Shown: positions 51,739 to 59,977 of the stretch, one piece after another
Numbering within the stretch: position 1 is the stretch's first letter
How the letters are laid out: every line of letters starts with the position of its first letter
Assembly (NCBI GenBank): GCA_040797825.1
Contig: JBFNEZ010000005.1
Coordinates: forward strand, 1 to 59,977
Origin: Geosporobacter sp040797825
GTDB lineage: Bacteria; Bacillota; Clostridia; Peptostreptococcales; Thermotaleaceae
DNA: 59,977 nt
Direction of reading: 5' to 3'
Program-made: the position numbers and the translations under genes
Notes under the pieces: generated by a model
What the model saw: the letters and a program-made list of their open reading frames with translations, nothing else
Databases searched by the model: none
Told to the model about the DNA's origin: nothing

Positions 51739-52332
51739 ATGGCAAAACAAAGTGAGATCAAATACAGTCGATTAATGGAAAAGGCAGAAGAGCTTTTTGT
51801 CAAATTGGGGTATAAGGCGGTTTCTATGGATGAGATTGCTGAAGCAGCAGGGATTAGCAAAATGACCATTTATAAGCATTTTCCATCAAAAGAAGAATTG
51901 TTTATAGCTGTTGTGTTCTCCATCATGGAAAGAAGCAGTGATTTTATTGAAGGAGAGATGGAAAAAATACATGGATCTTTAGAGAAAATAGATTATTTAA
52001 TGAAATATAACATGGAAGTCTCAAAAGACTATTCTATTGCCTTTTACAAAGATGCAATGTCTATTCCCTATATTACAGAAAAGCTGATGGAAGAAAAATA
52101 TAGAATAAGTAGAAGAATGTTTGAAGGGATTATAAGAACAGGCATTGAGAAAGGTGAAATCAGAAAGGTAGATGTATCCTTTGTAACAGACATGCTGCTG
52201 ATGATCGTGGGGGCTTTTGGAGAAAAATATGCAAAGTATTTTAATAGCCGGGAGGATTTAGAAGAAACCATCGGAAAATTTTATGATTTTCTCAAATATG
52301 GCCTTTTGGGCAGAGATGGGGTGAAAGAATGA
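51739..52332 (+). CDS. TetR-family transcriptional regulator
   Basis: A 197-residue repressor. Residues 8-55 form the TetR helix-turn-helix (LFVKLGYKAVSMDEIAEAAG, then ISKMTIYKHFPSKEELF). The C-terminal two-thirds is a helical ligand-binding domain. AGGAGG lies 12 bases before ATG 51739. Its stop overlaps the start of the ABC ATPase gene (ATGA), so it heads the exporter operon and probably controls it by autorepression. Confidence 0.9.
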   Translation: MAKQSEIKYSRLMEKAEELFVKLGYKAVSMDEIAEAAGISKMTIYKHFPSKEELFIAVVFSIMERSSDFIEGEMEKIHGSLEKIDYLMKYNMEVSKDYSIAFYKDAMSIPYITEKLMEEKYRISRRMFEGIIRTGIEKGEIRKVDVSFVTDMLLMIVGAFGEKYAKYFNSREDLEETIGKFYDFLKYGLLGRDGVKE

Positions 52333-53042
52333 CAGATAAAAACCTATTAATGAAGGTAGATAACGTCAGTAAACGTTATCAAATGGGAGAGGTGACGGTG
52401 ACGGCGGCCAAGGAGATATTCCTTGAGTTGTATGAAGGGGAGTTTGTTGTAATCTTAGGTCCCAGCGGCTCGGGAAAAAGTACCCTGTTAAATATATTGG
52501 GTGGAATGGATTTGCCTACAGATGGAAAGGTCTTTATGGAAGGGGAAGATATTACCAACTATAATGATAGAAAACTAACGGCCTATCGTAGAGAAAAGAT
52601 AGGATTTGTTTTTCAGTTTTATAATCTGATGGCCAATCTAACCGCCAGAGAAAATGTAGAACTGGCTACGGAGATTTGTAAAAATGCCTTAAATATTGAT
52701 GCGGTACTTGATGCAGTAGGACTAGAAGACAGAAAGGATCATTTTCCAGCCCAAATGAGCGGCGGAGAGCAGCAAAGGGTGGCCATCGCCAGGGCAGTGG
52801 CAAAAAATCCAGCTTTGCTGTTATGTGATGAACCCACAGGAGCTCTGGATTTTCAAACGGGAATCAAGATACTGAGCCTATTGAGAGAAATTAATCAAAA
52901 ATTCAACAAAACCATTGTCATTATTACCCATAACGTACCTATCGGAGAGATGGCCGATCGGGTGATTAAAATGCGAAGCGGAGAAATTGTGGAGATGAAA
53001 GTCAATGAGAGTCCGATTCATCCTGAAGGGATTGAGTGGTGA
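52329..53042 (+). CDS. MacB/LolD-type ABC transporter ATPase
   Basis: A 237-residue ATPase. Walker A is GPSGSGKST, the Q-loop is FQFYNLMANLTARENVELA, the signature is AQMSGGEQQRVAIARA and Walker B is LLLCDEPTGALD. It powers the FtsX-type permease that follows; its stop overlaps that gene (TGATG). The family moves substrates from the outer membrane leaflet or cell surface rather than pumping across the cytoplasmic membrane. Confidence 0.92.
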   Translation: MTDKNLLMKVDNVSKRYQMGEVTVTAAKEIFLELYEGEFVVILGPSGSGKSTLLNILGGMDLPTDGKVFMEGEDITNYNDRKLTAYRREKIGFVFQFYNLMANLTARENVELATEICKNALNIDAVLDAVGLEDRKDHFPAQMSGGEQQRVAIARAVAKNPALLLCDEPTGALDFQTGIKILSLLREINQKFNKTIVIITHNVPIGEMADRVIKMRSGEIVEMKVNESPIHPEGIEW

Positions 53043-55399
53043 TGAAAAAATTAGATGTACGATTATTGAGACTAATTAAAAATTCCAAGGGACAATTTAT
53101 TTCTATTGCAGTTATGGTCGTATTGGCACTGACCATTTACGTTTCCTTCAGCATGGTGGCTGATAACTTAAATGAATCCATTTTTCATTATTACGAAGTA
53201 ACTAATTTTGGAGATGTTTTTGTGGAAGTAGTGCGAATACCCAAGACAGCCATTGATCAGCTCCTTACAATAGAAGGGGTAGAAGGGGCTCAAGGGAGGA
53301 TTAGTACGGATGTACCCCTGAGGGTGGAAGATCCCAATGAAAAAGTAAGGGTGAGGGTAGTTTCTCTTTCTGAGGACCCCGATACCATCAACGGATTATA
53401 TACGTTGGAAGGACGCGAGCTCCAAGGAGAATCAAAGACTACTGTCGTGCTCCAGCAGTTTGCCGATGCCAGAGGAATAAAGCCCGGTGATAGAATTGCT
53501 CCCTATATTGGAGGTAGAGAATATCCTCTGGATGTAGTAGGAATTGTAGGGAGTCCTGAATATATCTATCTTATGGAGAATGAACAGGCCTTGCTGCCAG
53601 CACCAGAAAAATTTGGAGTCTTCTATGTAACTGAGGACTTTGCCCAGTCTGTCCTGGGATATCAGGGAAGCTACAATGAGGTTATGATAAAAATCAAAGA
53701 GGAGCAGCTCTATCGAATAGACAGTATTGTGGATGAAATAGAGGATCAACTGGATCCCTATGGGGTAAAACGAACAGTCAAAAGAGAGGATCAACTGAGC
53801 CATAGTATGATGATGCAGGAAGTGGATCAGCTAGATACCATGGCAACAGCTATAACCCTATTGTTTCTTGTAGTAGCAGCGGTAATCATTAATATCATGT
53901 TATCAAGAATTGTTAAGAATGACAGAATGTCCATCGGTGTGATGAAGGCATTGGGATATACCAATCTAAGCATACTGGGGCACTATACGAAATTCTCAGT
54001 AGCTATGGGTCTTGTGGGATCGATTATTGGGATGCTTCTAAGTATTCCTCTGTCAGGTGCTTTTACAAATCTTTACATTTTGTATATGAATATCCCCATG
54101 TTTCAAATGAAAATCTATTATATCTACTTTGTATATGGCATCTTGCTTACTACGGTGTTCTGTGTGGTGTCTGGGTTGATGGGAGCCAGAAGTGTTCTCA
54201 AAATACTACCTGCTGACTCCATGCGGCCAGAGGCGCCGAAGGCAGGAGGGCGAATTTGGCTAGAAAAAGTCAAAGTGGTTTGGAATCATATCTCCTTTAG
54301 CTGGAAGATGGTGATTCGGAATATACTCCGAAATAAGAAAAGGGCCATTCTCTTGGTGATGGGTATTGCCCTAACTTACGGGATTACCATGGTACCAGTC
54401 TTTATGTCCTCCGTTTGGAATAACATATTTATGCTTCAATATGGAGAATTTCAAACAATGGACTATACCCTTGATTTTGCCAGTCCTATGAATGAAAACG
54501 CCATAAGAGAACTTAGAAAAATCATCGAGGTGGACCACATAGAGCCTAAAGTGGAGGTTCCCTTTGAATTGAGAAATGGTTGGAAGAAAAAGGTTGTCAG
54601 TGTGATAGGTGTACCACAGGATACAAGCTTTTACCACTTTAAAAGTCCATCTGGGCAACCTGTGTTCTTACCGAATAACGGGATTTTATTGGCAGAAAGA
54701 TTGGCAGATTCTCTAGGAGTAGGCATAGGAGATGAAATTCTTTTAAAAAACTTCATGCCTGACAGAGCGGATGAGTGGATAGAAGTAAAGGGGATTGTGG
54801 AACAGTACTTGGGTGCCAATGGTTATGTGAGGTTGGAAACCTTTCATGAAATACTGGGGGAGCAGGGTCTGATTACGGGAGTAATGGTAAATTCAAAGGA
54901 TGAGGTAGTATCCAAACTCCAAAATGTAAAAAATGTTCGCCAGATACAGTCGGTGCAAGACATGAAAAATAGCTTTTTAGAATTTATGGATATGATGATT
55001 TACTCTGTAGGAATCATGATGATTTTTGGGGGGATTTTAGGATTTGCTATTGTTTATAATGTGACTCTTATCAGTATTAATGAAAGAACCATGGAGTTTT
55101 CTTCTTTAAGGGTTATGGGTTTTGATAAAAAAGAGATCTATAAAATGATTACTAGAGAAAATAGTCTTATGACCTTACTGGGAATTCTCCTGGGGATCCC
55201 TTTGGGATATGGTATGTGTGCAGGGATGATAAATTCTCTTGCAATTGATTTGGTGAGTATTCCGTTGATTATTCATCCAAGCAGTTATATTACAACAGGA
55301 GTGGCTACTATTTTATTTGTGACCCTAGCTCAATTGGCTACTCTTAGAAAAATTTATCACTTGAATTTTATGGAGGCCTTAAAAAATAGAATATCGTAA
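53042..55399 (+). CDS. FtsX/MacB-like ABC permease
   Basis: A 785-residue permease with an N-terminal helix (about 17-40), a large extracytoplasmic domain (about 45-255), three helices (about 260-390), then a second copy: helix about 432-455, an outer domain to about 655 and three closing helices. This double FtsX layout lets one protein form the whole membrane part. I chose ATG 53042, overlapping the ATPase stop. No outer-membrane factor is expected in a Gram-positive. The substrate is unknown; peptide or lipid export is typical. Confidence 0.88.
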   Translation: MKKLDVRLLRLIKNSKGQFISIAVMVVLALTIYVSFSMVADNLNESIFHYYEVTNFGDVFVEVVRIPKTAIDQLLTIEGVEGAQGRISTDVPLRVEDPNEKVRVRVVSLSEDPDTINGLYTLEGRELQGESKTTVVLQQFADARGIKPGDRIAPYIGGREYPLDVVGIVGSPEYIYLMENEQALLPAPEKFGVFYVTEDFAQSVLGYQGSYNEVMIKIKEEQLYRIDSIVDEIEDQLDPYGVKRTVKREDQLSHSMMMQEVDQLDTMATAITLLFLVVAAVIINIMLSRIVKNDRMSIGVMKALGYTNLSILGHYTKFSVAMGLVGSIIGMLLSIPLSGAFTNLYILYMNIPMFQMKIYYIYFVYGILLTTVFCVVSGLMGARSVLKILPADSMRPEAPKAGGRIWLEKVKVVWNHISFSWKMVIRNILRNKKRAILLVMGIALTYGITMVPVFMSSVWNNIFMLQYGEFQTMDYTLDFASPMNENAIRELRKIIEVDHIEPKVEVPFELRNGWKKKVVSVIGVPQDTSFYHFKSPSGQPVFLPNNGILLAERLADSLGVGIGDEILLKNFMPDRADEWIEVKGIVEQYLGANGYVRLETFHEILGEQGLITGVMVNSKDEVVSKLQNVKNVRQIQSVQDMKNSFLEFMDMMIYSVGIMMIFGGILGFAIVYNVTLISINERTMEFSSLRVMGFDKKEIYKMITRENSLMTLLGILLGIPLGYGMCAGMINSLAIDLVSIPLIIHPSSYITTGVATILFVTLAQLATLRKIYHLNFMEALKNRIS

Positions 55400-55428
55400 T
55401 CTCAATATATATAAGGGATGTGAAAAAA

Positions 55429-56661
55429 GTGAAGAAAAAGATAATGGGAATTTCTCTAATAATTATAGTTCTTTCAATAGGTGTTTTATGGATGATGAAT
55501 AAAGATAGGGCAGTGGAAGTAGAAGTGGCAGCTGTTGTAAAGGGAAACATTGCTGAATATGTGGAAGAACTGGGCTTGGTTGTGTCGGAGAATAAAAGCA
55601 ATGTTTTCGCACCTACTGCTGGTAAGGTGACAGCGGTTATGGTGGAGGTAGGTGACGCTGTTCAAAAAGGAGATGTATTGGCAAAAATCGATGGACAGCA
55701 GCTTTCACGGGAGATGATGGAGCTGGAGGCTAAAAGGGCTGACCTGGCAGCCAGATACAATGAAGCCGTTAAGCCTATAGACAATAGGGAAATTGAGAGA
55801 ATGGAATTAAAGCTGGCTGCCCAGAAAAAAAACCTTCAAGAAGCTGAAAGAAGAAACAATAACAATAAAAGTCTTTATGAGGCAGGGGCTATTAGTTATG
55901 AGGCCTATCATGCTGCAAAAATGGCTTTAGAACTAGAGATTACAGAGCTTGAATCCATTCAGTTGGAGTTAGAGCTGTTAAAAAAGCCTGTTTCAACAAA
56001 TATCATTTCTCAATATGAGGCTCAACTTCGGCAGATAGATATTCAGATGGAAACCTTAAAAAGCAAAGGGCAGGATTTTGTGATTGTCGCTCCTCAAAAG
56101 GGAACCGTGATGATAAAAAATATAGAGGTTGGAAGTTATCTTCAGCCTGGGACCCAGATCATGGAGATTGGGGACCAAGAATCCTTATATTTAGAAAGTG
56201 ATGTTTTGGTATCAGAAATAGGAAAAGTCAAGATAGGGAATAGGGTAGAGATTTCTCATAGGGATCTGGGTATTGAAGGGGTAGCGGGTACCGTACGAAA
56301 AATCCATCCCCAGGCCTTTAGTAAGATTTCTGATTTAGGAATTGAGCAGAAAAGGGTCAAAGTGGAAATCGATATAGACTCTACAGCAGCAGGTATTCAA
56401 CCAGGTTATGATATGGATGTTAAAATCGTTGTGAATAGCAGAGAAGATGTACTGTTAATTCCTGAAAATGCTATATTTAAGCAAAATGGTAAAGACTATG
56501 TCTTTGTAAATGAAAATACCAGGGCTGTTCTAAGAGAAATTCAAAGAGGAATCGAAAGCCGAAGACGGACAGAAATTCTAGCAGGGCTTCATGAAGGAGA
56601 AGAGGTAATTCTTTCACCAAGTGAGAAATTGGAGGAAGGGAGTATTGTTAAAAGTTTATAA
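55429..56661 (+). CDS. HlyD/MacA-like membrane fusion protein
   Basis: A membrane-anchored adaptor of about 410 residues. An N-terminal signal-anchor helix (MGISLIIIVLSIGVLWMM) is followed by a biotinyl-lipoyl half (NKSNVFAPTAGKVTAVMVE), a coiled-coil hairpin (about residues 95-205), the second half-motif (VIVAPQKGTVMIKNIEVGS) and beta-barrel domains. It matches MacA-type partners of MacB. GTG 55429 lies 11 bases after AAGGG; GTG 55420 three codons earlier is possible but only 2 bases from it. It completes the TetR-ATPase-permease-adaptor operon and is followed by a terminator. Confidence 0.88.
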   Translation: MKKKIMGISLIIIVLSIGVLWMMNKDRAVEVEVAAVVKGNIAEYVEELGLVVSENKSNVFAPTAGKVTAVMVEVGDAVQKGDVLAKIDGQQLSREMMELEAKRADLAARYNEAVKPIDNREIERMELKLAAQKKNLQEAERRNNNNKSLYEAGAISYEAYHAAKMALELEITELESIQLELELLKKPVSTNIISQYEAQLRQIDIQMETLKSKGQDFVIVAPQKGTVMIKNIEVGSYLQPGTQIMEIGDQESLYLESDVLVSEIGKVKIGNRVEISHRDLGIEGVAGTVRKIHPQAFSKISDLGIEQKRVKVEIDIDSTAAGIQPGYDMDVKIVVNSREDVLLIPENAIFKQNGKDYVFVNENTRAVLREIQRGIESRRRTEILAGLHEGEEVILSPSEKLEEGSIVKSL

Positions 56662-56671
56662 AAAGATATAT

Positions 56672-56709
56672 AACAAAAGAGTAGATTATTGGGGGTCTGC
56701 TCTTTTGTT
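56672..56709 (+). terminator. terminator of the TetR-MacB operon
   Basis: AACAAAAGAGTAGA and TCTGCTCTTTTGTT form a 14-bp stem with one G-T pair and a loop of 10 bases. Confidence 0.75.
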
Positions 56710-56881
56710 CTGTGAGGAAATATCCCTGTAATATCGGACAATAGTACTAGATTGTAGATTTATGTTGGAAATCTACTAAGAAATTTACCTAAATATGACG
56801 AAAATTATGATAACAAGAGGATGATGAATACTCTCTCGATTCATATTCAATAATTGAGGAGAAAGGTAAGGGTGAATTTTT

Positions 56882-58462
56882 ATGCGATTAATTGAAAATG
56901 AGTTTTTTTCTATCACGGAAAGAGAAGGCAAACTGTTTGTGAATTCTTTTGCTCCAGGTTTCCCCATCCGGAACTTTCAAGATATTATTGAAAATTATCC
57001 GCGTATTTTAGTGACAAATTTCCTTGCCTTGAAGAAAGCCTTGGAGGAGCCAGGAACACAAAGTGTAGAGTTTGGCAGGTTAAAACCTAGAATAGAGATC
57101 CTTATTTCTTCCGATAATCTGGAAGCAAAGGTTCATATGAATCTTACTGCAGAAGAATATATTGGCAATAAAGAAGGAATAAAAAAAGAAATATTGCAGT
57201 TATTAGAACAGAATCATGTTGTTCATGGAATATTATATGATGCTATTAATAAAGAATTAGTAGTGCAAAAAGGTATAGTAGTTGCCAGAGGTTCCCTTCC
57301 TAAAAATGGCACCGATGCCAGTATCATTTATTTAGACATCCCAGAAAAAAGGCCTACGATTACAGAAGATGGCAGTGTAGACTACTATGAAATGAATCTG
57401 TTTCGTTATGTGCAGAAGGGAGATGTTTTAGGGGAAAAGGTTTTGCCTCGTTCTGGGGAGCCTGGAATGAATATAAAAGGGGATCTTCTACCTGCAAAGG
57501 CTGGAAAGGATAGAACTCTAAGATATGACAAGAACAGCGTGGAAATAATAGAGACAGATGATAAGGTCCTATTAACCGCTATGATAGATGGTGCTCTACA
57601 AATAAAAGAAGGGAAGATAAGTGTTGTAGATCATATTATTATTCATACAGATATTGGCTATGAAACGGGGAATATTAACTTTCGAGGATATGTTACTATT
57701 GAGGGGATTGTTGAAGATGGGTTTTCAGTTGTGGCTGGAAAGGACATTTCCATATTGGGAGATATGGGGGTTGGAGCAGTTGAAAAGATTGTATCAAAGG
57801 AAGGCAGCATATATATCAAAGGAGGCGTTTCTGGTAAAGGAAAGGCATATATTGAAGCGGGACAAAATGTTTTTGTAAAGTATGCCAATAATTGTACCAT
57901 AAAGGCAGGGGAAACTATCAGCATTGGATATTATGCGGTAGACAGTCATTTGATGGCAGATAGTGTAGTGGTAGAGGCCAAAAATGGAAGGACAATTGGA
58001 GGGAGTATTGAAGCTAAAACAAAAATTGCATTACGTACTGTTGGAAATATCTATGATAAAAAAACCTCCATTAAAGTCCAAGGCTTTGATCGGAGAGCAG
58101 TTAAACAAGAACTGGATAGGGTATTGGTGAATTATAAAAGCCTTTTGGAGGAGGCAGAAAGATACGAACGAGAGCTCAAGATTTATGAGATAACTTTATC
58201 TAGTACAGAGGAGATTAAGAGTACGGAGGAATATATAGGTTATCATGAAAAATATGAGGTGTTGCTAAATAGAATATTTTTATTAGAGGAAGAAAGAAAG
58301 AGTTTGATGAAAATATTGGCATCTAAAGGAGAAGGAGAAATAACGATTTTTGAAAAAGCATATCCCCAAACCTTTTTAGAAATAAAAAACATTCAAAAAA
58401 GAATTAAAGAAATTACCACAGGAACCTTCTATGCAGTAGATAATCAGCTAATCTTTGATTAA
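56882..58462 (+). CDS. FapA (DUF342) family protein
   Basis: A 526-residue FapA/DUF342 protein with a mixed N-terminal domain (about residues 1-160), a right-handed beta-helix-like middle (about 165-390, with glycine-rich repeats such as GNINFRGYVTIEGIVEDGFS and IYIKGGVSGKGKAYI) and a C-terminal coiled coil (about 395-515). Family members have been linked to flagellar placement and polar organisation, but the biochemistry is not known. A GAF protein starts 13 bases after its stop, so they probably form an operon. Confidence 0.85.
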   Translation: MRLIENEFFSITEREGKLFVNSFAPGFPIRNFQDIIENYPRILVTNFLALKKALEEPGTQSVEFGRLKPRIEILISSDNLEAKVHMNLTAEEYIGNKEGIKKEILQLLEQNHVVHGILYDAINKELVVQKGIVVARGSLPKNGTDASIIYLDIPEKRPTITEDGSVDYYEMNLFRYVQKGDVLGEKVLPRSGEPGMNIKGDLLPAKAGKDRTLRYDKNSVEIIETDDKVLLTAMIDGALQIKEGKISVVDHIIIHTDIGYETGNINFRGYVTIEGIVEDGFSVVAGKDISILGDMGVGAVEKIVSKEGSIYIKGGVSGKGKAYIEAGQNVFVKYANNCTIKAGETISIGYYAVDSHLMADSVVVEAKNGRTIGGSIEAKTKIALRTVGNIYDKKTSIKVQGFDRRAVKQELDRVLVNYKSLLEEAERYERELKIYEITLSSTEEIKSTEEYIGYHEKYEVLLNRIFLLEEERKSLMKILASKGEGEITIFEKAYPQTFLEIKNIQKRIKEITTGTFYAVDNQLIFD

Positions 58463-58474
58463 GGGGGAAGAAAT

Positions 58475-59977
58475 TTGGAAGATGTAAGTACAATACATAA
58501 GGTGTATCGCTATGAGGCTCTTCTTCAAGCTATTGATTTTTTTACCCAGCGTTTTAATCTAGAACAATTAGGGGCCTATGCCTTTGATTTTACCAACGAG
58601 ATTCTGACGCTGAATTCCGCAGCACTATTTATTCGTGAGGAAGATACCTATAGGTTAAAAAGTACGAGACTATACAATGTGAAACAATATAGTATTCCTC
58701 ATAGTCAAGCCTTAGAAGAATTACCAGTATTGCATGGGGATATTATTACTAGCAAATTTGATAGTTTTTTTAAGGAAGAAATGCTTGAAAGTTTTGAAAT
58801 AAAGATAGTCATTCCTCTTGTGATTCATGACTATCTTTATGGATTTATTGTTTCTAATGGAAAAATATTGGGAGAACTAGAGGAAGATGATTTAGTTATT
58901 GCCAGTGCCCTAACAAAACTATTTCGCAGCTCCTTAGAAAATAGTAAACAGATAAATGAGCTATGTGAAAAGACCAGAGAATTAGATCAGAAAATATTTA
59001 ATTTGTTTGCTATTAATCAAAGTGCTAAATCTTTGCTCTCTGAAGTAAACTTGGATAAACTGTATGCCTTGGCAACAGATATATTCAGCGAGATTACTTG
59101 CAGTAAGGTCACCTCTTTTGGGGTTTACGATCCAATTTCAGGAAGTATTAAAGTGCTGGGTTATCGAAATGTGTTTGATTACTCCCAATTTTTCACAGAG
59201 CTGTATATAGAGGAACGCAATTATCAGTCTCACCAAGTTGTTTTAGACTTTGAGAAAGATTTAGAAAAGATTCAATCTATCTTTAGCAATTGGGAAGAAT
59301 TCTATGCCCTGCAGGCCAAATACGTTATTTTATTGATAAAGGATGAAATAATGGGAGTCGTAACCTTAAGTGAGGCGGTTAATGATAGACTGTATGATAA
59401 AGCCACCTTTGAATTGGTGGAGACTTTGGCATCCTTTACCCATATTGCTATTTCCAATGCCCTATTATTTAAAGAAGTATTTACTGAAAAGGAACGAATA
59501 AAAAGAAAATATGACATAATAGCTACCTTAAATAAAATTATTCGTACGGTCAATCATAGCAGGAGTATTGAAGAATTATCTAATCTTACCTTAAAGGTTT
59601 TATCCTTAAATTTTGGTGTAAAAAAAGCTTTCTTTGTCTATGGAAATCAAGGGAGCTATTCTATTATGCATAGTATTGGATTTGAAAATAAAGAAACTAG
59701 CGTTACCTTAAATAATTTATGGGAAAGGGTTCTTGCGGGTGAAACGATACAAGATTTCGAAAAAGTAGCTGTTAACAATTTTTTTGAAGAGAAGCTCCTT
59801 TATGAAATTGGAGAATCCAATTGCTTGGTAATTTCTCCAATTGTATCCCAGGATAATTCTTTTTATAAGAAGGACTCGCTCTTAGGATTTTTAGTGGTAC
59901 TAGAGACAGCAGACAGCTTAAAGGAAGAAGAAATACTTCTAATTGATACCATTATCAGCAACATTTCTCCTGTTATC
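58475..59977 (+). CDS. multi-GAF signalling protein (3' end beyond the window)
   Basis: The frame starts at TTG 58475, with AAGGGGGA 6 bases before it, and runs 501 codons to the window edge without a stop. Two or three GAF-like regions are visible (about residues 15-160, 180-330 and 350-500), with short coiled linkers such as ENSKQINELCEKTRELDQKI between them. No histidine-kinase, GGDEF or phosphatase motif appears before the edge; an output domain probably lies beyond it. It follows FapA directly, which suggests a linked sensory role. Confidence 0.75.
   Translation, partial: MEDVSTIHKVYRYEALLQAIDFFTQRFNLEQLGAYAFDFTNEILTLNSAALFIREEDTYRLKSTRLYNVKQYSIPHSQALEELPVLHGDIITSKFDSFFKEEMLESFEIKIVIPLVIHDYLYGFIVSNGKILGELEEDDLVIASALTKLFRSSLENSKQINELCEKTRELDQKIFNLFAINQSAKSLLSEVNLDKLYALATDIFSEITCSKVTSFGVYDPISGSIKVLGYRNVFDYSQFFTELYIEERNYQSHQVVLDFEKDLEKIQSIFSNWEEFYALQAKYVILLIKDEIMGVVTLSEAVNDRLYDKATFELVETLASFTHIAISNALLFKEVFTEKERIKRKYDIIATLNKIIRTVNHSRSIEELSNLTLKVLSLNFGVKKAFFVYGNQGSYSIMHSIGFENKETSVTLNNLWERVLAGETIQDFEKVAVNNFFEEKLLYEIGESNCLVISPIVSQDNSFYKKDSLLGFLVVLETADSLKEEEILLIDTIISNISPVI

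Overview
The window looks like chromosome from a low-GC, spore-forming, anaerobic clostridium of the Alkaliphilus/Natronincola type (inference from content, not a species call). Supporting features are tungsten-type aldehyde:ferredoxin oxidoreductase (AOR), corrinoid methyltransferases of acetogenic type without an in-frame amber codon, sigma-54-dependent fermentation operons, a decayed spore-protein fragment, FapA, and strong GGAGG ribosome-binding sites with frequent TTG/GTG starts. No rRNA, tRNA, prophage or CRISPR array was seen.

Layout. 0-6.2 kb: a Cys2 choloylglycine-hydrolase-family amidase, methionine gamma-lyase, and a three-gene ABC-2 exporter. 6.3-17.6 kb: a chemoreceptor, then a quaternary-amine demethylation island with a PocR/AraC regulator, two corrinoid proteins, an MtrH-type methyltransferase, a non-pyrrolysine MttB-family methyltransferase and two BCCT transporters. 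17.6-18.3 kb: insertion-sequence remnants. 18.4-20.4 kb: an RNA-repair module (RtcB-type ligase plus release-factor homologue PrfH) behind a consensus promoter, an 11-codon leader ORF and two terminator-like hairpins. 20.5-22.1 kb: a TipA-like MerR gene broken by TAA at codon 22, and an L,D-transpeptidase.

22.3-26.2 kb (minus strand): AOR, two MoaD/ThiS-like proteins and a SPASM radical-SAM protein, with a sigma-54 promoter and three enhancer-like palindromes ahead of AOR. 26.8-28.9 kb: a second chemoreceptor followed by a perfect 27-bp inverted repeat. 29-36.1 kb: a GntR regulator divergent from a mannose-family PTS operon with a SIS protein, NagA, a HAD phosphatase/mutase and a dedicated HPr. 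36.2-37 kb: a REP-associated tyrosine transposase (RAYT) with its own perfect sigma-A promoter and inverted flanks. 37-40 kb: a sigma-54 activator, a zinc phospholipase-C-like protein and a nucleotidase-like HAD protein.

40.4-51.5 kb is the most distinctive part. One sigma-54 operon holds a CitMHS transporter, AtuA (DUF1446), an AtuA C-terminal-like protein, CoA-transferase A and B, and thiolase. A PrpR-like activator follows, then a second sigma-54 operon with a MatC-like carrier and an aconitase-family hydro-lyase pair. The first operon has no dehydrogenase; its end genes match acetoacetate activation and cleavage, so the imported acid is probably converted to a 3-keto acid by the AtuA pair, an undescribed step. 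51.7-56.7 kb is a TetR-controlled MacB-like exporter. The window ends with FapA and a GAF protein that runs off the edge.

Three sigma-54 promoters with textbook -24/-12 spacing were read directly, each with a different upstream repeat. The window encodes two sigma-54 activators.
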